DNA of 64,000 nucleotides, from the NCBI GenBank assembly GCA_001604045.1, contig LVAN01000013.1:22179-86178 (forward strand), written 5' to 3'. This document shows positions 53,252 through 61,763 of this stretch, piece by piece. Under the pieces are notes generated by a model. It worked only from the letters and a program-made list of their open reading frames with translations, had not been told where the DNA came from and did no database searches. Position numbers and translations under genes: made by a program. This DNA comes from Clostridiales bacterium Firm_08 (GTDB lineage: Bacteria > Bacillota > Clostridia > Oscillospirales > QAKW01). How positions within the stretch are numbered: the stretch's first letter is position 1; each line of letters starts with the position of its first letter.

Positions 53252-54915
53252 ACGCCGTCCCCCCTTTCCGGCAGCATAAGGCTGATATAGGTGACCTCAT
53301 CCTCGCGGACGATCTCCGTGCCGACGCCGGCGCGGGTAAGCGCCCCGCGCGCCTCTTCGGACAAAGAGGTCTGCAGATTTTCAAGCGTCAGCTTGCATAC
53401 CGCGCGTCCGTTCGTCGAAAGGTTGACGAACACACCGCGAAGAACCGAAAGATTTTCCGTCAGCAGCGTTCCGAACGCTTCAAATACCGCAAGCGCCGCC
53501 CCGGCGTCCGTCCGGCCTTCCGCCGTATTGACAAGCTCCGCCGGGATCCCCGAAAAGTTCAGATAACGGAGCACTTCCGAAAACGAAAGCCCCAGCTCGC
53601 CCGTTTCGATCGTCTTGCCCTCATACGACAGCAGCATCAGGTTCGCATAGCGTTTCATATAAGAGGCCAGCAGGGTGATATGACTGCGGCACTTTTCCCG
53701 GACCGCCGTATCGGCTGATCTCCGCGCTTCTTCCGCAAGCGTTGAGATCTCCTGCGACTGCCGCCAGGTGCGCCTGGCGATCGTATCGTACATCGCGGTC
53801 CGCTGTTCGATCTTGGTCTGCTTTTCCCTCAGCTCGTTTTGCAGGCGGTTCAGCTCCGCTTCCTGCGCCAGCGCTTCTTTCGCCTCCGCCAGCTCTTCAT
53901 TCAGGCGGTCAAGCTCCGTCAGATCATCCTGCCAGAAACCGAAGCCGCCGGGGACTTCCATTTTGTGAAGGACCGTATGCTCGCCGATCCGCGCGCCGTC
54001 CGGCGCGGCAAACTGACCCGCCGTCAGAGGAACGGCGGAGCGGGATAGATAGACCGGCTCTCCCTTTTGATCCGTGATCTGCGCGGAAAGGGAAACGATG
54101 CCGAACAGCCTCCCGTATCCCTTATTGGTCGGGATCAGACCAAGCTGCATACAGCATTCCAGCACCCCCGCCACCATTAAGATCAGCGTTTCCGGAAACT
54201 CGATGATATATGAGCCGTTGAGCCTCGGCATCTTTTCCGTCATCAAAAGCACACTCATAGCGATGCCGACGGAAAACGGGATCAGGGTCAGCCAGGCGTT
54301 TTTCCGGGAACTGCCGATGCGGCACTTGATCACCAGGATGAGGATCGCCGCCGGATAGAGCATATACTGCCAGGCGGTGATCACGTAAAAAAGCCAGCCG
54401 CGGGCGTACTCGCTGTCCCAGTTCAAAAAGCCGGGCTGAAAACGGAACACCAGGCCGTGCAGATCGTTTGTCAAAACCAGCAGGATGAAAACGGCGGTGA
54501 GCGCCGCCGGCCAATACCATTTTTTGGGAAGCCGCATTTCCCCTTTCGGCGAGATCAGCAGAGAAATATAAAAGAAAAACAGCGGAAGCAGAAGCATCGG
54601 CACGTAATAAAGATACCAGGTATGACGCGCCAGGCCCGCCACTCCCGCGAAAGCGCTGTATTTGACGCCGCGAAGCAGAAGCAGAAGAAACGCCATCCGG
54701 GAAAGCGATTTCATCATAAACGAAAGACTCCCCGGACTCAGCACGCGGTAGGAATAGTAGCGTATGAGACAAGCGGAAAGGATCAGAAGATAGAGTGTGG
54801 AAAGATTCCGCGTGGGAAACCGATCCGGAATAACGCTCGCGCACGGAAGAATATTGACTGCCAGCAAGGCGTAATACAGCGCCAGCCGACCGAGCGTTGT
54901 TTTCACCACGTTCAT
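53248..54915 (-). CDS. Seven-helix membrane sensor with degenerate kinase tail
   Basis: 555 aa from ATG 54913-54915 (SD GGGAGG); the longer frame to 55068 lacks an SD. About seven hydrophobic helices occupy residues 8-260. A PAS-like and coiled-coil region (LNEELAEAKEALAQEAELNRLQ) follows, then a C-terminal region that looks like a dimerisation/ATPase module without recognisable H-, N- or G-boxes. It could modulate the adjacent kinase by heterodimer formation. First gene of the three-gene operon. Confidence 0.7.
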   Translation of the reverse strand: MNVVKTTLGRLALYYALLAVNILPCASVIPDRFPTRNLSTLYLLILSACLIRYYSYRVLSPGSLSFMMKSLSRMAFLLLLLRGVKYSAFAGVAGLARHTWYLYYVPMLLLPLFFFYISLLISPKGEMRLPKKWYWPAALTAVFILLVLTNDLHGLVFRFQPGFLNWDSEYARGWLFYVITAWQYMLYPAAILILVIKCRIGSSRKNAWLTLIPFSVGIAMSVLLMTEKMPRLNGSYIIEFPETLILMVAGVLECCMQLGLIPTNKGYGRLFGIVSLSAQITDQKGEPVYLSRSAVPLTAGQFAAPDGARIGEHTVLHKMEVPGGFGFWQDDLTELDRLNEELAEAKEALAQEAELNRLQNELREKQTKIEQRTAMYDTIARRTWRQSQEISTLAEEARRSADTAVREKCRSHITLLASYMKRYANLMLLSYEGKTIETGELGLSFSEVLRYLNFSGIPAELVNTAEGRTDAGAALAVFEAFGTLLTENLSVLRGVFVNLSTNGRAVCKLTLENLQTSLSEEARGALTRAGVGTEIVREDEVTYISLMLPERGDGV

Positions 54916-55068
54916 TTTCGCATTCCTCCCTTCCGTTTTGCCGGCCGATTGCCGCCGGCTGCCGAAAACCCGCCCGGCAGGGCAGATATCACTCAAAAAA
55001 GAGACGTTTTGCCAGTGATAGCCGAAACAACAAGTCTCGGTAATATAACGCAACAGTCTCTTGAACAT

Positions 55069-55097
55069 AATATAGCACCGTTCAAAAAAGAAGTCAA
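55069..55097 (-). promoter_or_regulatory. Promoter of the sensor-kinase-regulator operon
   Basis: On the minus strand TTGACT, a 17-nt spacer and TATATT; leader of about 145 nt. From 55098 to 55293 I see no gene, only a small CCCTCT-GA-AGAGGG hairpin. Confidence 0.75.
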
Positions 55098-55293
55098 TGC
55101 TTTTCGGAAAAAGAATAAAGGATCACGAAGGCCAAAACCGCAATACGGCGAAAACGCATCAAATCAAACGTTGATCACAGAACCGCTTTCTGATTGCGTT
55201 AATCGATCGCCATCTTGTCTCCCTCTGAAGAGGGAACTGTCGGACGGTATGCACAGGTTAACGAGGACGACGATTAAAACCACACTACACTAT

Positions 55294-55332
55294 AAAAATC
55301 CCTCTGCCGGTTTCCCGACAGAGGGATTTTTT
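55294..55332 (-). terminator. Terminator after tail module copy 2
   Basis: Arms AAAAATCCCTCTG and near-complement with a CCGG/CCCG inner part; T-run on the minus strand. Confidence 0.8.
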
Positions 55333-55458
55333 TTAGATATACAGCGCTGCTTTTACGTCCTTCCACCTATGCACTCTGTGCTTGGTGGAGTCGGCGTACA
55401 GATATTTCTGTGCGTCGGCTTTGGTGAGCGTAAAGTCAGCAAACTTAAAGGGCGCGAA
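55333..55458 (-). pseudogene. Tail module, copy 2
   Basis: The minus strand encodes FAPFKFADFTLTKADAQKYL, then YADSTKHRVHRWKDVKAALYI and a stop. It lies 5 nt after a duplicated ppdK-like end. An in-frame GTG exists further upstream (beginning VNGNTGRDQ) without a clear SD. Compared with copies 1 and 3 an extra base follows the TAATAA junction. Confidence 0.6.
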
Positions 55459-55463
55459 ACTTA

Positions 55464-55490
55464 TTACTTGCCTTCCTTGATCGCGGCCTG
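55464..55490 (-). repeat. Duplicated ppdK 3' end (left border of island 2)
   Basis: The minus strand encodes QAAIKEGK and a stop, matching the last codons of ppdK (QAAIKESGK, 59034-59063). Similarity stops abruptly at CAGGCC, so this is a border of the inserted block. From 55491 to 55608 no gene is seen. Confidence 0.7.
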
Positions 55491-55608
55491 TATTACCATT
55501 CACGAAACGCACCGATCAAAATTTGTCGAAAATTATTGCATTAATGACTAATTTGCAAAATGTTAGTGCCAAACCAATTGAATATAATGCATAGGGGAAA
55601 TTTTTATG

Positions 55609-55637
55609 TTGCTTTTTTGCCTTTTAAGTGATATAAT
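55609..55637 (+). promoter_or_regulatory. Promoter of the XRE/restriction-modification operon
   Basis: TTGCTT, a 17-nt spacer and TATAAT. The 5' leader contains TTAGTTTACTTACTTACTA, direct repeats that could be a controller-protein operator. Confidence 0.65.
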
Positions 55638-55681
55638 AATAAAGTAGTTAGTTTACTTACTTACTATACGGAGGTGATTAG

Positions 55682-56008
55682 GTGGCAAAAAAAGAATATG
55701 CTGAGGGAAGTTTCGGCGCATTTTTCGTCAAGCTTATTAAAGAGCATGATTATTCACAAGCGAGATTTGCTTCGGACCTGGGCGTTTCTAAAACCTATCT
55801 GTTCGATGTGTTCAATGGTCGAGTTAAACCACCCACCCCTGAAATGCAAGACCGTATTATTGAACTTTTGCAGCTTTCTGATGACGAGAAGGCACTGTTT
55901 TACAGCAAAGCTGCGGATGGACGTCATGAACTTCCAAAAGATGTTGTCGAATTTCTGAAAAATAATCAAACTGAGATAAACAAACTTAGAGAAAGAATGA
56001 GGGCGTAA
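55682..56008 (+). CDS. XRE-family HTH controller protein
   Basis: 108 aa, GTG start with SD GGAGGTGAT. HTH: YSQARFASDLGVSKTYLFDVFNG (about 26-48), followed by helices. It lies 2 nt before the restriction-modification gene, the place of controller (C) proteins that time expression of modification and restriction. It may bind the TTAC repeats in its own leader. Confidence 0.82.
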   Translation: MAKKEYAEGSFGAFFVKLIKEHDYSQARFASDLGVSKTYLFDVFNGRVKPPTPEMQDRIIELLQLSDDEKALFYSKAADGRHELPKDVVEFLKNNQTEINKLRERMRA

Positions 56009-56010
56009 TT

Positions 56011-57873
56011 ATGGCAAACGAAACAAAAACATATGCTATTTTCCGAGATATGCTTAGGGGCAAAGGCTATTATGACGATAAAGATATCGTTGTTGAAGAG
56101 CAAAAAAGCGATAATGCAAAAATCGACAAATTGTTAAAAAACGCCTCTAAAAAGGGGAACAAAAACGGATATCCCGACTTTATTCTGTATTCAAAAGCTT
56201 ATCCTGAATTGATAATTGTTGTAGAAGCTAAAGCAGATATAAATAAACACGAGAGTGAAACACGAGATAATTACGCTGACTATGCGGTTGACGGAGCATT
56301 GTTATACGCCTCCTTCTTGTCAAAAGAGTTCGATGTACTTGCAATAGGCATTAGCGGAGAGGAAGAACACCGATTTAAGATGTCCCATTATCTTCACCTT
56401 AAAGAAGATAAAAAAGCAAATCCAATATTTGATGATATTCTATTAACTGTAAACGAGTATTTTGATGGCATCAATCAGAGCAACTATAAATTCAATCAGG
56501 ATTATGCAAAATTAATTGCTTATACGAAAACTCTAAACGAGACACTTCATGCAAAGAAAATCAAGGAATCTCAACGTGCCCTGCTCATAAGCGGAATTTT
56601 GATTGCGTTGAAAGACAGAGCTTTTAGAGACGGATATAAAAAACACGAAAAAGTAACACAACTGGTTAAGTCTCTATATACCGCTATAGAAGGACAACTT
56701 TCAAGTGGTGATATTCCTCAAAAGAAAATAGATGTTCTAACACAGGCATTCAGTTTTGTTAAGACAAATCCTACGTTGACTGATGCCAAAACAGGAAAAA
56801 AGTTTCTTGAAGACCTTATTGACGAGATTGACCGTGAAATTAACGGTTTTATGGTTACACATCAGTATGTAGATACTGTCAGTCAATTTTACATAGAGTT
56901 TTTAAGATATGCCAATAATGATAAAGGTCTTGGTATTGTATTAACTCCACCTCATATTACAGATTTATTTGCAGAATTAGCTGATGTCGATAAAAGCAGT
57001 GTAGTATTGGATAACTGTTGCGGAACAGGTGGCTTCTTGATTAGCGCTATGAAGCGCATGTTAATTGATGCCAAGGGCGACCAAGCAAAAGAAAAAGACA
57101 TCAAGGGAAAACAGTTGATTGGCATTGAATTCCAAGATGATATTTATACTCTTCTCATTTCAAATATGATTATTCATCGAGATGGCAGAACAAATATTTA
57201 TTGGGGAGACTGTTTCAAAGAAATCGATGACGTTAAGAAAAATTTCAAGCCAACTGTTGGCCTTTTGAATCCGCCATATAAAACTAAGGCTGCAGACATT
57301 GAGGAGTTTGAGTACATCCTAAATAACCTTGATGCATTGGAACCGGGTGGTACATGTATAGCTATTATTCCTATCAGTTGTGTTATTGAAAAGACAACTA
57401 TTGCGGAAAACCTCAGAAAGAGAGTTTTAGAAAAACATACTCTCGAAGCTGTGCTTTCTATGCCCGAAGAACTTTTCCATAATTCAAAAGTTAACACGGT
57501 TACCTGTGCTGTAATTATAACCTCCCACAAGCCTCACCCAAAAGGCAAGAAAACATGGTTTGCGTATTGCCGTGATGACGGATTTATTAAAATGAAAAAC
57601 AAAGGACGTATTGATGCTAATCATACATGGAACGACATTCGGGATAGATGGGTTTCGGCGTTTAGAAATCGTGAGATAATTGACAAATTCAGTCTAATGC
57701 GCGAGGTAAGTGAAAAAGATGAATGGTGCGTAGAAGCTTATCTTGAAACAAATTATGATGAATTCTCTTTTCAGGATTACGAAACTACAGTTAAGAAATA
57801 CCTTATGTTTAACTTTATGGATATGACTGATATATCAAGAGGTGACGAGCAAGATGAAGACATGCAAGATTAG
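56011..57873 (+). CDS. BcgI-like restriction-modification subunit A, island 2
   Basis: 620 aa. The N-terminal nuclease has the PD-(D/E)xK set YPDF (PD at 55-56) and VVEAKAD (E72-A-K74), like the EAK site of BcgI. The methyltransferase part has motif I DNCCGTGGFL (334-343) and NPPY (420-423). Sequence is only distantly related to the island 1 protein. AT-rich. With the downstream S gene it should form a type IIB/IIG enzyme; recognition site unknown. Confidence 0.82.
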   Translation: MANETKTYAIFRDMLRGKGYYDDKDIVVEEQKSDNAKIDKLLKNASKKGNKNGYPDFILYSKAYPELIIVVEAKADINKHESETRDNYADYAVDGALLYASFLSKEFDVLAIGISGEEEHRFKMSHYLHLKEDKKANPIFDDILLTVNEYFDGINQSNYKFNQDYAKLIAYTKTLNETLHAKKIKESQRALLISGILIALKDRAFRDGYKKHEKVTQLVKSLYTAIEGQLSSGDIPQKKIDVLTQAFSFVKTNPTLTDAKTGKKFLEDLIDEIDREINGFMVTHQYVDTVSQFYIEFLRYANNDKGLGIVLTPPHITDLFAELADVDKSSVVLDNCCGTGGFLISAMKRMLIDAKGDQAKEKDIKGKQLIGIEFQDDIYTLLISNMIIHRDGRTNIYWGDCFKEIDDVKKNFKPTVGLLNPPYKTKAADIEEFEYILNNLDALEPGGTCIAIIPISCVIEKTTIAENLRKRVLEKHTLEAVLSMPEELFHNSKVNTVTCAVIITSHKPHPKGKKTWFAYCRDDGFIKMKNKGRIDANHTWNDIRDRWVSAFRNREIIDKFSLMREVSEKDEWCVEAYLETNYDEFSFQDYETTVKKYLMFNFMDMTDISRGDEQDEDMQD

Positions 57874-58840
57874 TGATTTGTTTTTAGTTGATTACGGAGT
57901 AGACCTTGAATTGAATGCATTAGAAAAAGATATTAATGGCATCAATTTTGTGTCTCGAACCTCTAAAAACAATGGTGTTTCTGCGAAGGTTAAGCAGATA
58001 GCAAGTATTGAACCACTTCCGGCAGGAACAATTACTGTTGCGTGTGGTGGGTCTGTAATGGAAGCGTTTTTGCAAATGTCTCCATATTATTCAGGAAGAG
58101 ATTTGTACTATCTAAGACCAAAATCGGATATGAGCAACGAAATTAAACTTTATTATTGTCATTGCCTTCGTTCAAATAAATATAAATACTCATACGGGCG
58201 GCAGGCCAATGTCACATTACCAGACTTACTCGTTCCAACTCTAGACAGCATACCTGATTATGTTTTCGCAATGTCTTTAAAATACTACGGCGAAACTTTA
58301 ATAAAGCAAACCGAATTTCCCAGAGATAATTCAAATTATCCGCCAAACGCAAAGTCTGTTCCTTTGGAAAAATTATTTGTTGTTGAGAACGGAATAGCCT
58401 CGTCGCAAGTCGTAAGAAGCGAAGAAAAAGAAAGCGAAAACTGGGTTCCATATATCAGACCGTCATATAGACAAGAAACCAGCATAGATGCCTTTGTTAA
58501 TAAAAAACTTGTTTCCGAAGACAAACTATTCCCCGCTGGAACTCTTTATGTTTCGACCGACGGTCAAGGCAGTCACACTTTTTCCTATGTTTCCACATTT
58601 GAATTTGTTCCTAATAGCAATGTTTCCGTTTTGATACCTCGTCGAAAGATGAGTTTGCAGGAAAAACTGTATTATGCTCAATGCATAACTAACAATAGAT
58701 ATAAGTTTTCCTATGGAAGAAAACCTAAAGGTGACAGACTAAAAAAAGTGCGTTTGCCCGAATACCCACCAAAATATGTAACAGATTATACTATTGATAA
58801 AGTGGTAAGTAGTTTTTTTGAGGTTTTGAATATCGTGTAA
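57854..58840 (+). CDS. Specificity (S/B) subunit, island 2
   Basis: About 328 aa from ATG 57854 (SD AGAGG); GTG 57842 is too close to the SD. Two half-repeats each end in the S-type motif (YKYSYGRQA...LVPTL and YKFSYGRKP...VRLPE). It overlaps the A-subunit gene by 20 nt. Confidence 0.85.
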   Translation: MKTCKISDLFLVDYGVDLELNALEKDINGINFVSRTSKNNGVSAKVKQIASIEPLPAGTITVACGGSVMEAFLQMSPYYSGRDLYYLRPKSDMSNEIKLYYCHCLRSNKYKYSYGRQANVTLPDLLVPTLDSIPDYVFAMSLKYYGETLIKQTEFPRDNSNYPPNAKSVPLEKLFVVENGIASSQVVRSEEKESENWVPYIRPSYRQETSIDAFVNKKLVSEDKLFPAGTLYVSTDGQGSHTFSYVSTFEFVPNSNVSVLIPRRKMSLQEKLYYAQCITNNRYKFSYGRKPKGDRLKKVRLPEYPPKYVTDYTIDKVVSSFFEVLNIV

Positions 58841-58865
58841 ATTAAGATAACACTCACGTAGATAC

Positions 58866-58903
58866 AAAAACCGCCCTGTGACTTTTTAGGTCACAGGGCG
58901 GTT
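58866..58903 (-). terminator. Terminator downstream of ppdK and tail module 3
   Basis: 15-bp GC-rich arms (AACCGCCCTGTGAC and complement); T-run on the minus strand. It may also stop the convergent island 2 operon. Confidence 0.88.
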
Positions 58904-58906
58904 CTC

Positions 58907-59038
58907 TCATACATAGAGATTGACGTTTAAGTCTTTCTACCTGTAAATGCGATGTTTCGTACTGTCTTTATACAGGTATGCTTTCGCCTCATCTATATTC
59001 AGCACAAATTCCGCAACTTTGGTGAATGGGTCATTATT
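58907..59038 (-). pseudogene. Tail module, copy 3, with in-frame TAG
   Basis: The minus strand, in the +1 frame relative to ppdK and overlapping its stop, encodes NNDPFTKVAEFVLNIDEAKA, then YLYKDSTKHRIYR, a TAG, and KDLNVNLYV with a final TGA. The TAG falls where copies 1 and 2 have a conserved Trp (WKD). No start codon. Confidence 0.6.
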
Positions 59039-61667
59039 TCCCACTTTCCTTAATTGCGGCCTGGGCGGCGGCGAGGCGGGCGATGGGCACGCGGAAGGGC
59101 GAGCAGGAGACGTAGTCAAGGCCGATGGTGTGGCAGAATTCCACGGACACCGGGTCGCCGCCGTGCTCACCGCAGATGCCGCAGTGCATTTCGGGGCGGA
59201 CCTTTTTGCCGAGGGAGACGGCGAGTTCCATCAGTTTGCCGACGCCGGTCTGATCGAGTTTCGCGAACGGATCGTTCTCGTAGATCTTGGTGTCGTAATA
59301 GGCGTCGAGGAACTTGCCGGCGTCGTCACGGCTGAAGCCGAAGGTCATCTGCGTCAGATCGTTGGTGCCGAAGCAGAAGAACTCCGCCTCTTTGGCGATC
59401 TCGTCGGCGGTCAGCGCCGCTCTGGGGATCTCGATCATGGTGCCGACTTCGTATTTGAGGTCGGCGCCGGCGGCCTTGATCTCCTCGTCGGCGGTCTTGA
59501 CGACGACGTCTTTGACGAATTTCAGCTCTTTGACTTCACCGACCAGCGGGATCATGATCTCGGGAACGATGTTCCAGTCGGGATGAGCTTTCTTGACGTT
59601 GATGGCGGCGCGGATGACAGCCTTGGTCTGCATCACGGCGATCTCGGGATAGGTGACGGTCAGACGGCAGCCGCGGTGGCCCATCATCGGGTTGAACTCA
59701 TGCAGCGAGGAAATGACCTGTTTGATATATTCCACGCTCTTGCCCTGGGTCTTGGCGAGGGCTTCGATGTCCGCCTCTTCGGTGGGGACGAACTCATGCA
59801 GCGGGGGATCGAGGAAACGGATGGTGACAGGGTTGCCTTCCAGCGCTTCGTAGATCTTCTCGAAGTCACCCTGCTGATAGGGCAGGATCTTGTCAAGCGC
59901 CGCTTCTCTTTCTTCCTTGGTCTCGGCACAGATCATCTCGCGGAACGCGCCGATGCGCTCGGCTTCAAAGAACATATGCTCGGTACGGCAGAGACCGATA
60001 CCCTCGGCGCCGAGTTCTCTCGCCTTTTTGGCGTCGGCGGGGGTGTCGGCGTTGGTGCGGACCTTCAGGACGCGGAACTTGTCCGCCCACTCCATGATGC
60101 GGCCGAACTCGCCGGCGATCTCAGCGTCGACGGTGGGGATGACGCCGTCATAGATGTTACCGGTGGAACCGTCGATGGAGATGAAATCGCCCTCATGGAA
60201 GGTCTTGCCGGCCAGGTCGAATTTCTTATTCTCCTCGTCCATCTTAATGTCGCCGCAGCCGGAGACACAGCAGGTGCCCATACCGCGGGCAACGACGGCC
60301 GCGTGAGAGGTCATACCGCCGCGCACGGTCAGGATGCCCTGGGAGGCCTTCATACCGGTGATGTCCTCGGGGGAGGTCTCAAGTCTTACAAGAACGACTT
60401 TCTCGCCTCTGGCGTTCCACGCCTCGGCGTCCTCGGCGGTGAATACGATCTTACCGCAGGCGGCGCCCGGAGAAGCTCCGAGGCCCTTGCCGGCGGGGGT
60501 CGCCGCTTTCAGCGCCTTCGCGTCGAACTGCGGGTGAAGCAGAGTGTCAAGATTTCTCGGGTCGATCATCGCGACGGCTTTTTTCTCGTCGATCATACCT
60601 TCGTCCACCAGGTCGCAGGCGATCTTGAGCGCCGCTTTCGCGGTGCGCTTGCCGTTACGGGTCTGCAGCATGAACAGTTCGCCCTTCTCGACGGTGAACT
60701 CCATATCCTGCATATCTCTGTAATGATCCTCGAGAATGGCGCAAACTTTCTGGAATTTGGCGAACGCTTCGGGGAATTTCTCCGCCATCTGCGCGATGGG
60801 CATCGGGGTGCGGACACCGGCGACGACGTCCTCGCCCTGCGCGTTGGTCAGGAACTCGCCCATCAGGCCTTTTTCGCCGGTCGCGGGATCGCGGGTAAAG
60901 GCGACGCCGGTACCGCAGTCGTCACCCATATTGCCGAACGCCATCATCTGGACGTTGACGGCGGTGCCCCAGGAATAGGGGATGTCGTTGTCGCGGCGAT
61001 AGACGTTGGCGCGGGGGTTGTCCCAGGAACGGAACACCGCTTCCACGGCGCCTTTGAGCTGTGCTTTCGGATCGGTCGGGAAGTCCGCGCCGATCTTGGA
61101 TTTATATTCCGCTTTGAACTGCTCGGCGAGTTCTTTGAGATCGTCCGCCGTCAGATCGACGTCCTGCGTGACGCCGCGGTTTTCCTTCATCTCATCGATG
61201 AGTTGCTCAAAATATTTTTTACCGACTTCCATAACGACGTCGGAATACATCTGGATAAATCTTCTGTAGCAGTCATACGCCCAGCGGGGATTGCCGGATT
61301 TGGCGGCCATGACCTCGACGACCTGCTCATTGAGACCCAGGTTGAGGATGGTGTCCATCATACCGGGCATGGAAGCGCGCGCGCCGGAACGGACCGATAC
61401 GAGCAGCGGGTTTTCCGCGTCACCGAACTTTTTGCCGGTGATCTCTTCCATCTTGACGATATACTCGTCGATCTGACCCATGATCTCGTCGTTGATCTTT
61501 CTGCCGTCCTCATAGTACTGCGTGCAGGCTTCGGTGGTGACGGTGAAGCCCTGCGGCACGGGAAGACCGATGTTGGTCATCTCGGCGAGGTTGGCGCCTT
61601 TTCCGCCCAGCAGCTCACGCATATTGGCGTTGCCTTCACTGAAAAGGTACACGTACTTTTTGCTCAT
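59034..61667 (-). CDS. ppdK: Pyruvate, phosphate dikinase
   Basis: An 877-aa enzyme interconverting PEP and pyruvate with ATP, AMP and pyrophosphate; central to clostridial glycolysis. N-terminal ATP-grasp domain (GGKGANLAEM near residue 20), swivelling domain with catalytic His in GGMTSHAAVVARGMG, and C-terminal TIM barrel with CGICGEHGGDP. SD GGAGGAA precedes the ATG. Island 2 lies immediately downstream and the last codons of the gene are duplicated at the far border. Confidence 0.97.
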   Translation of the reverse strand: MSKKYVYLFSEGNANMRELLGGKGANLAEMTNIGLPVPQGFTVTTEACTQYYEDGRKINDEIMGQIDEYIVKMEEITGKKFGDAENPLLVSVRSGARASMPGMMDTILNLGLNEQVVEVMAAKSGNPRWAYDCYRRFIQMYSDVVMEVGKKYFEQLIDEMKENRGVTQDVDLTADDLKELAEQFKAEYKSKIGADFPTDPKAQLKGAVEAVFRSWDNPRANVYRRDNDIPYSWGTAVNVQMMAFGNMGDDCGTGVAFTRDPATGEKGLMGEFLTNAQGEDVVAGVRTPMPIAQMAEKFPEAFAKFQKVCAILEDHYRDMQDMEFTVEKGELFMLQTRNGKRTAKAALKIACDLVDEGMIDEKKAVAMIDPRNLDTLLHPQFDAKALKAATPAGKGLGASPGAACGKIVFTAEDAEAWNARGEKVVLVRLETSPEDITGMKASQGILTVRGGMTSHAAVVARGMGTCCVSGCGDIKMDEENKKFDLAGKTFHEGDFISIDGSTGNIYDGVIPTVDAEIAGEFGRIMEWADKFRVLKVRTNADTPADAKKARELGAEGIGLCRTEHMFFEAERIGAFREMICAETKEEREAALDKILPYQQGDFEKIYEALEGNPVTIRFLDPPLHEFVPTEEADIEALAKTQGKSVEYIKQVISSLHEFNPMMGHRGCRLTVTYPEIAVMQTKAVIRAAINVKKAHPDWNIVPEIMIPLVGEVKELKFVKDVVVKTADEEIKAAGADLKYEVGTMIEIPRAALTADEIAKEAEFFCFGTNDLTQMTFGFSRDDAGKFLDAYYDTKIYENDPFAKLDQTGVGKLMELAVSLGKKVRPEMHCGICGEHGGDPVSVEFCHTIGLDYVSCSPFRVPIARLAAAQAAIKESGK

Positions 61668-61763
61668 AATGCTATTCCTCCATATAATAAAATTTTTTTA
61701 TAAACGTATTAAACCATCAAACGATATTGTAACATCTTTTTTCCGGTTTGTCTATATTTTTTT

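Noticed and set aside
54916-55068. N-terminal extension of the seven-helix sensor
   Set aside because: The segment is not membrane-like, lacks an SD and lies in the leader of a good promoter at 55069-55097.
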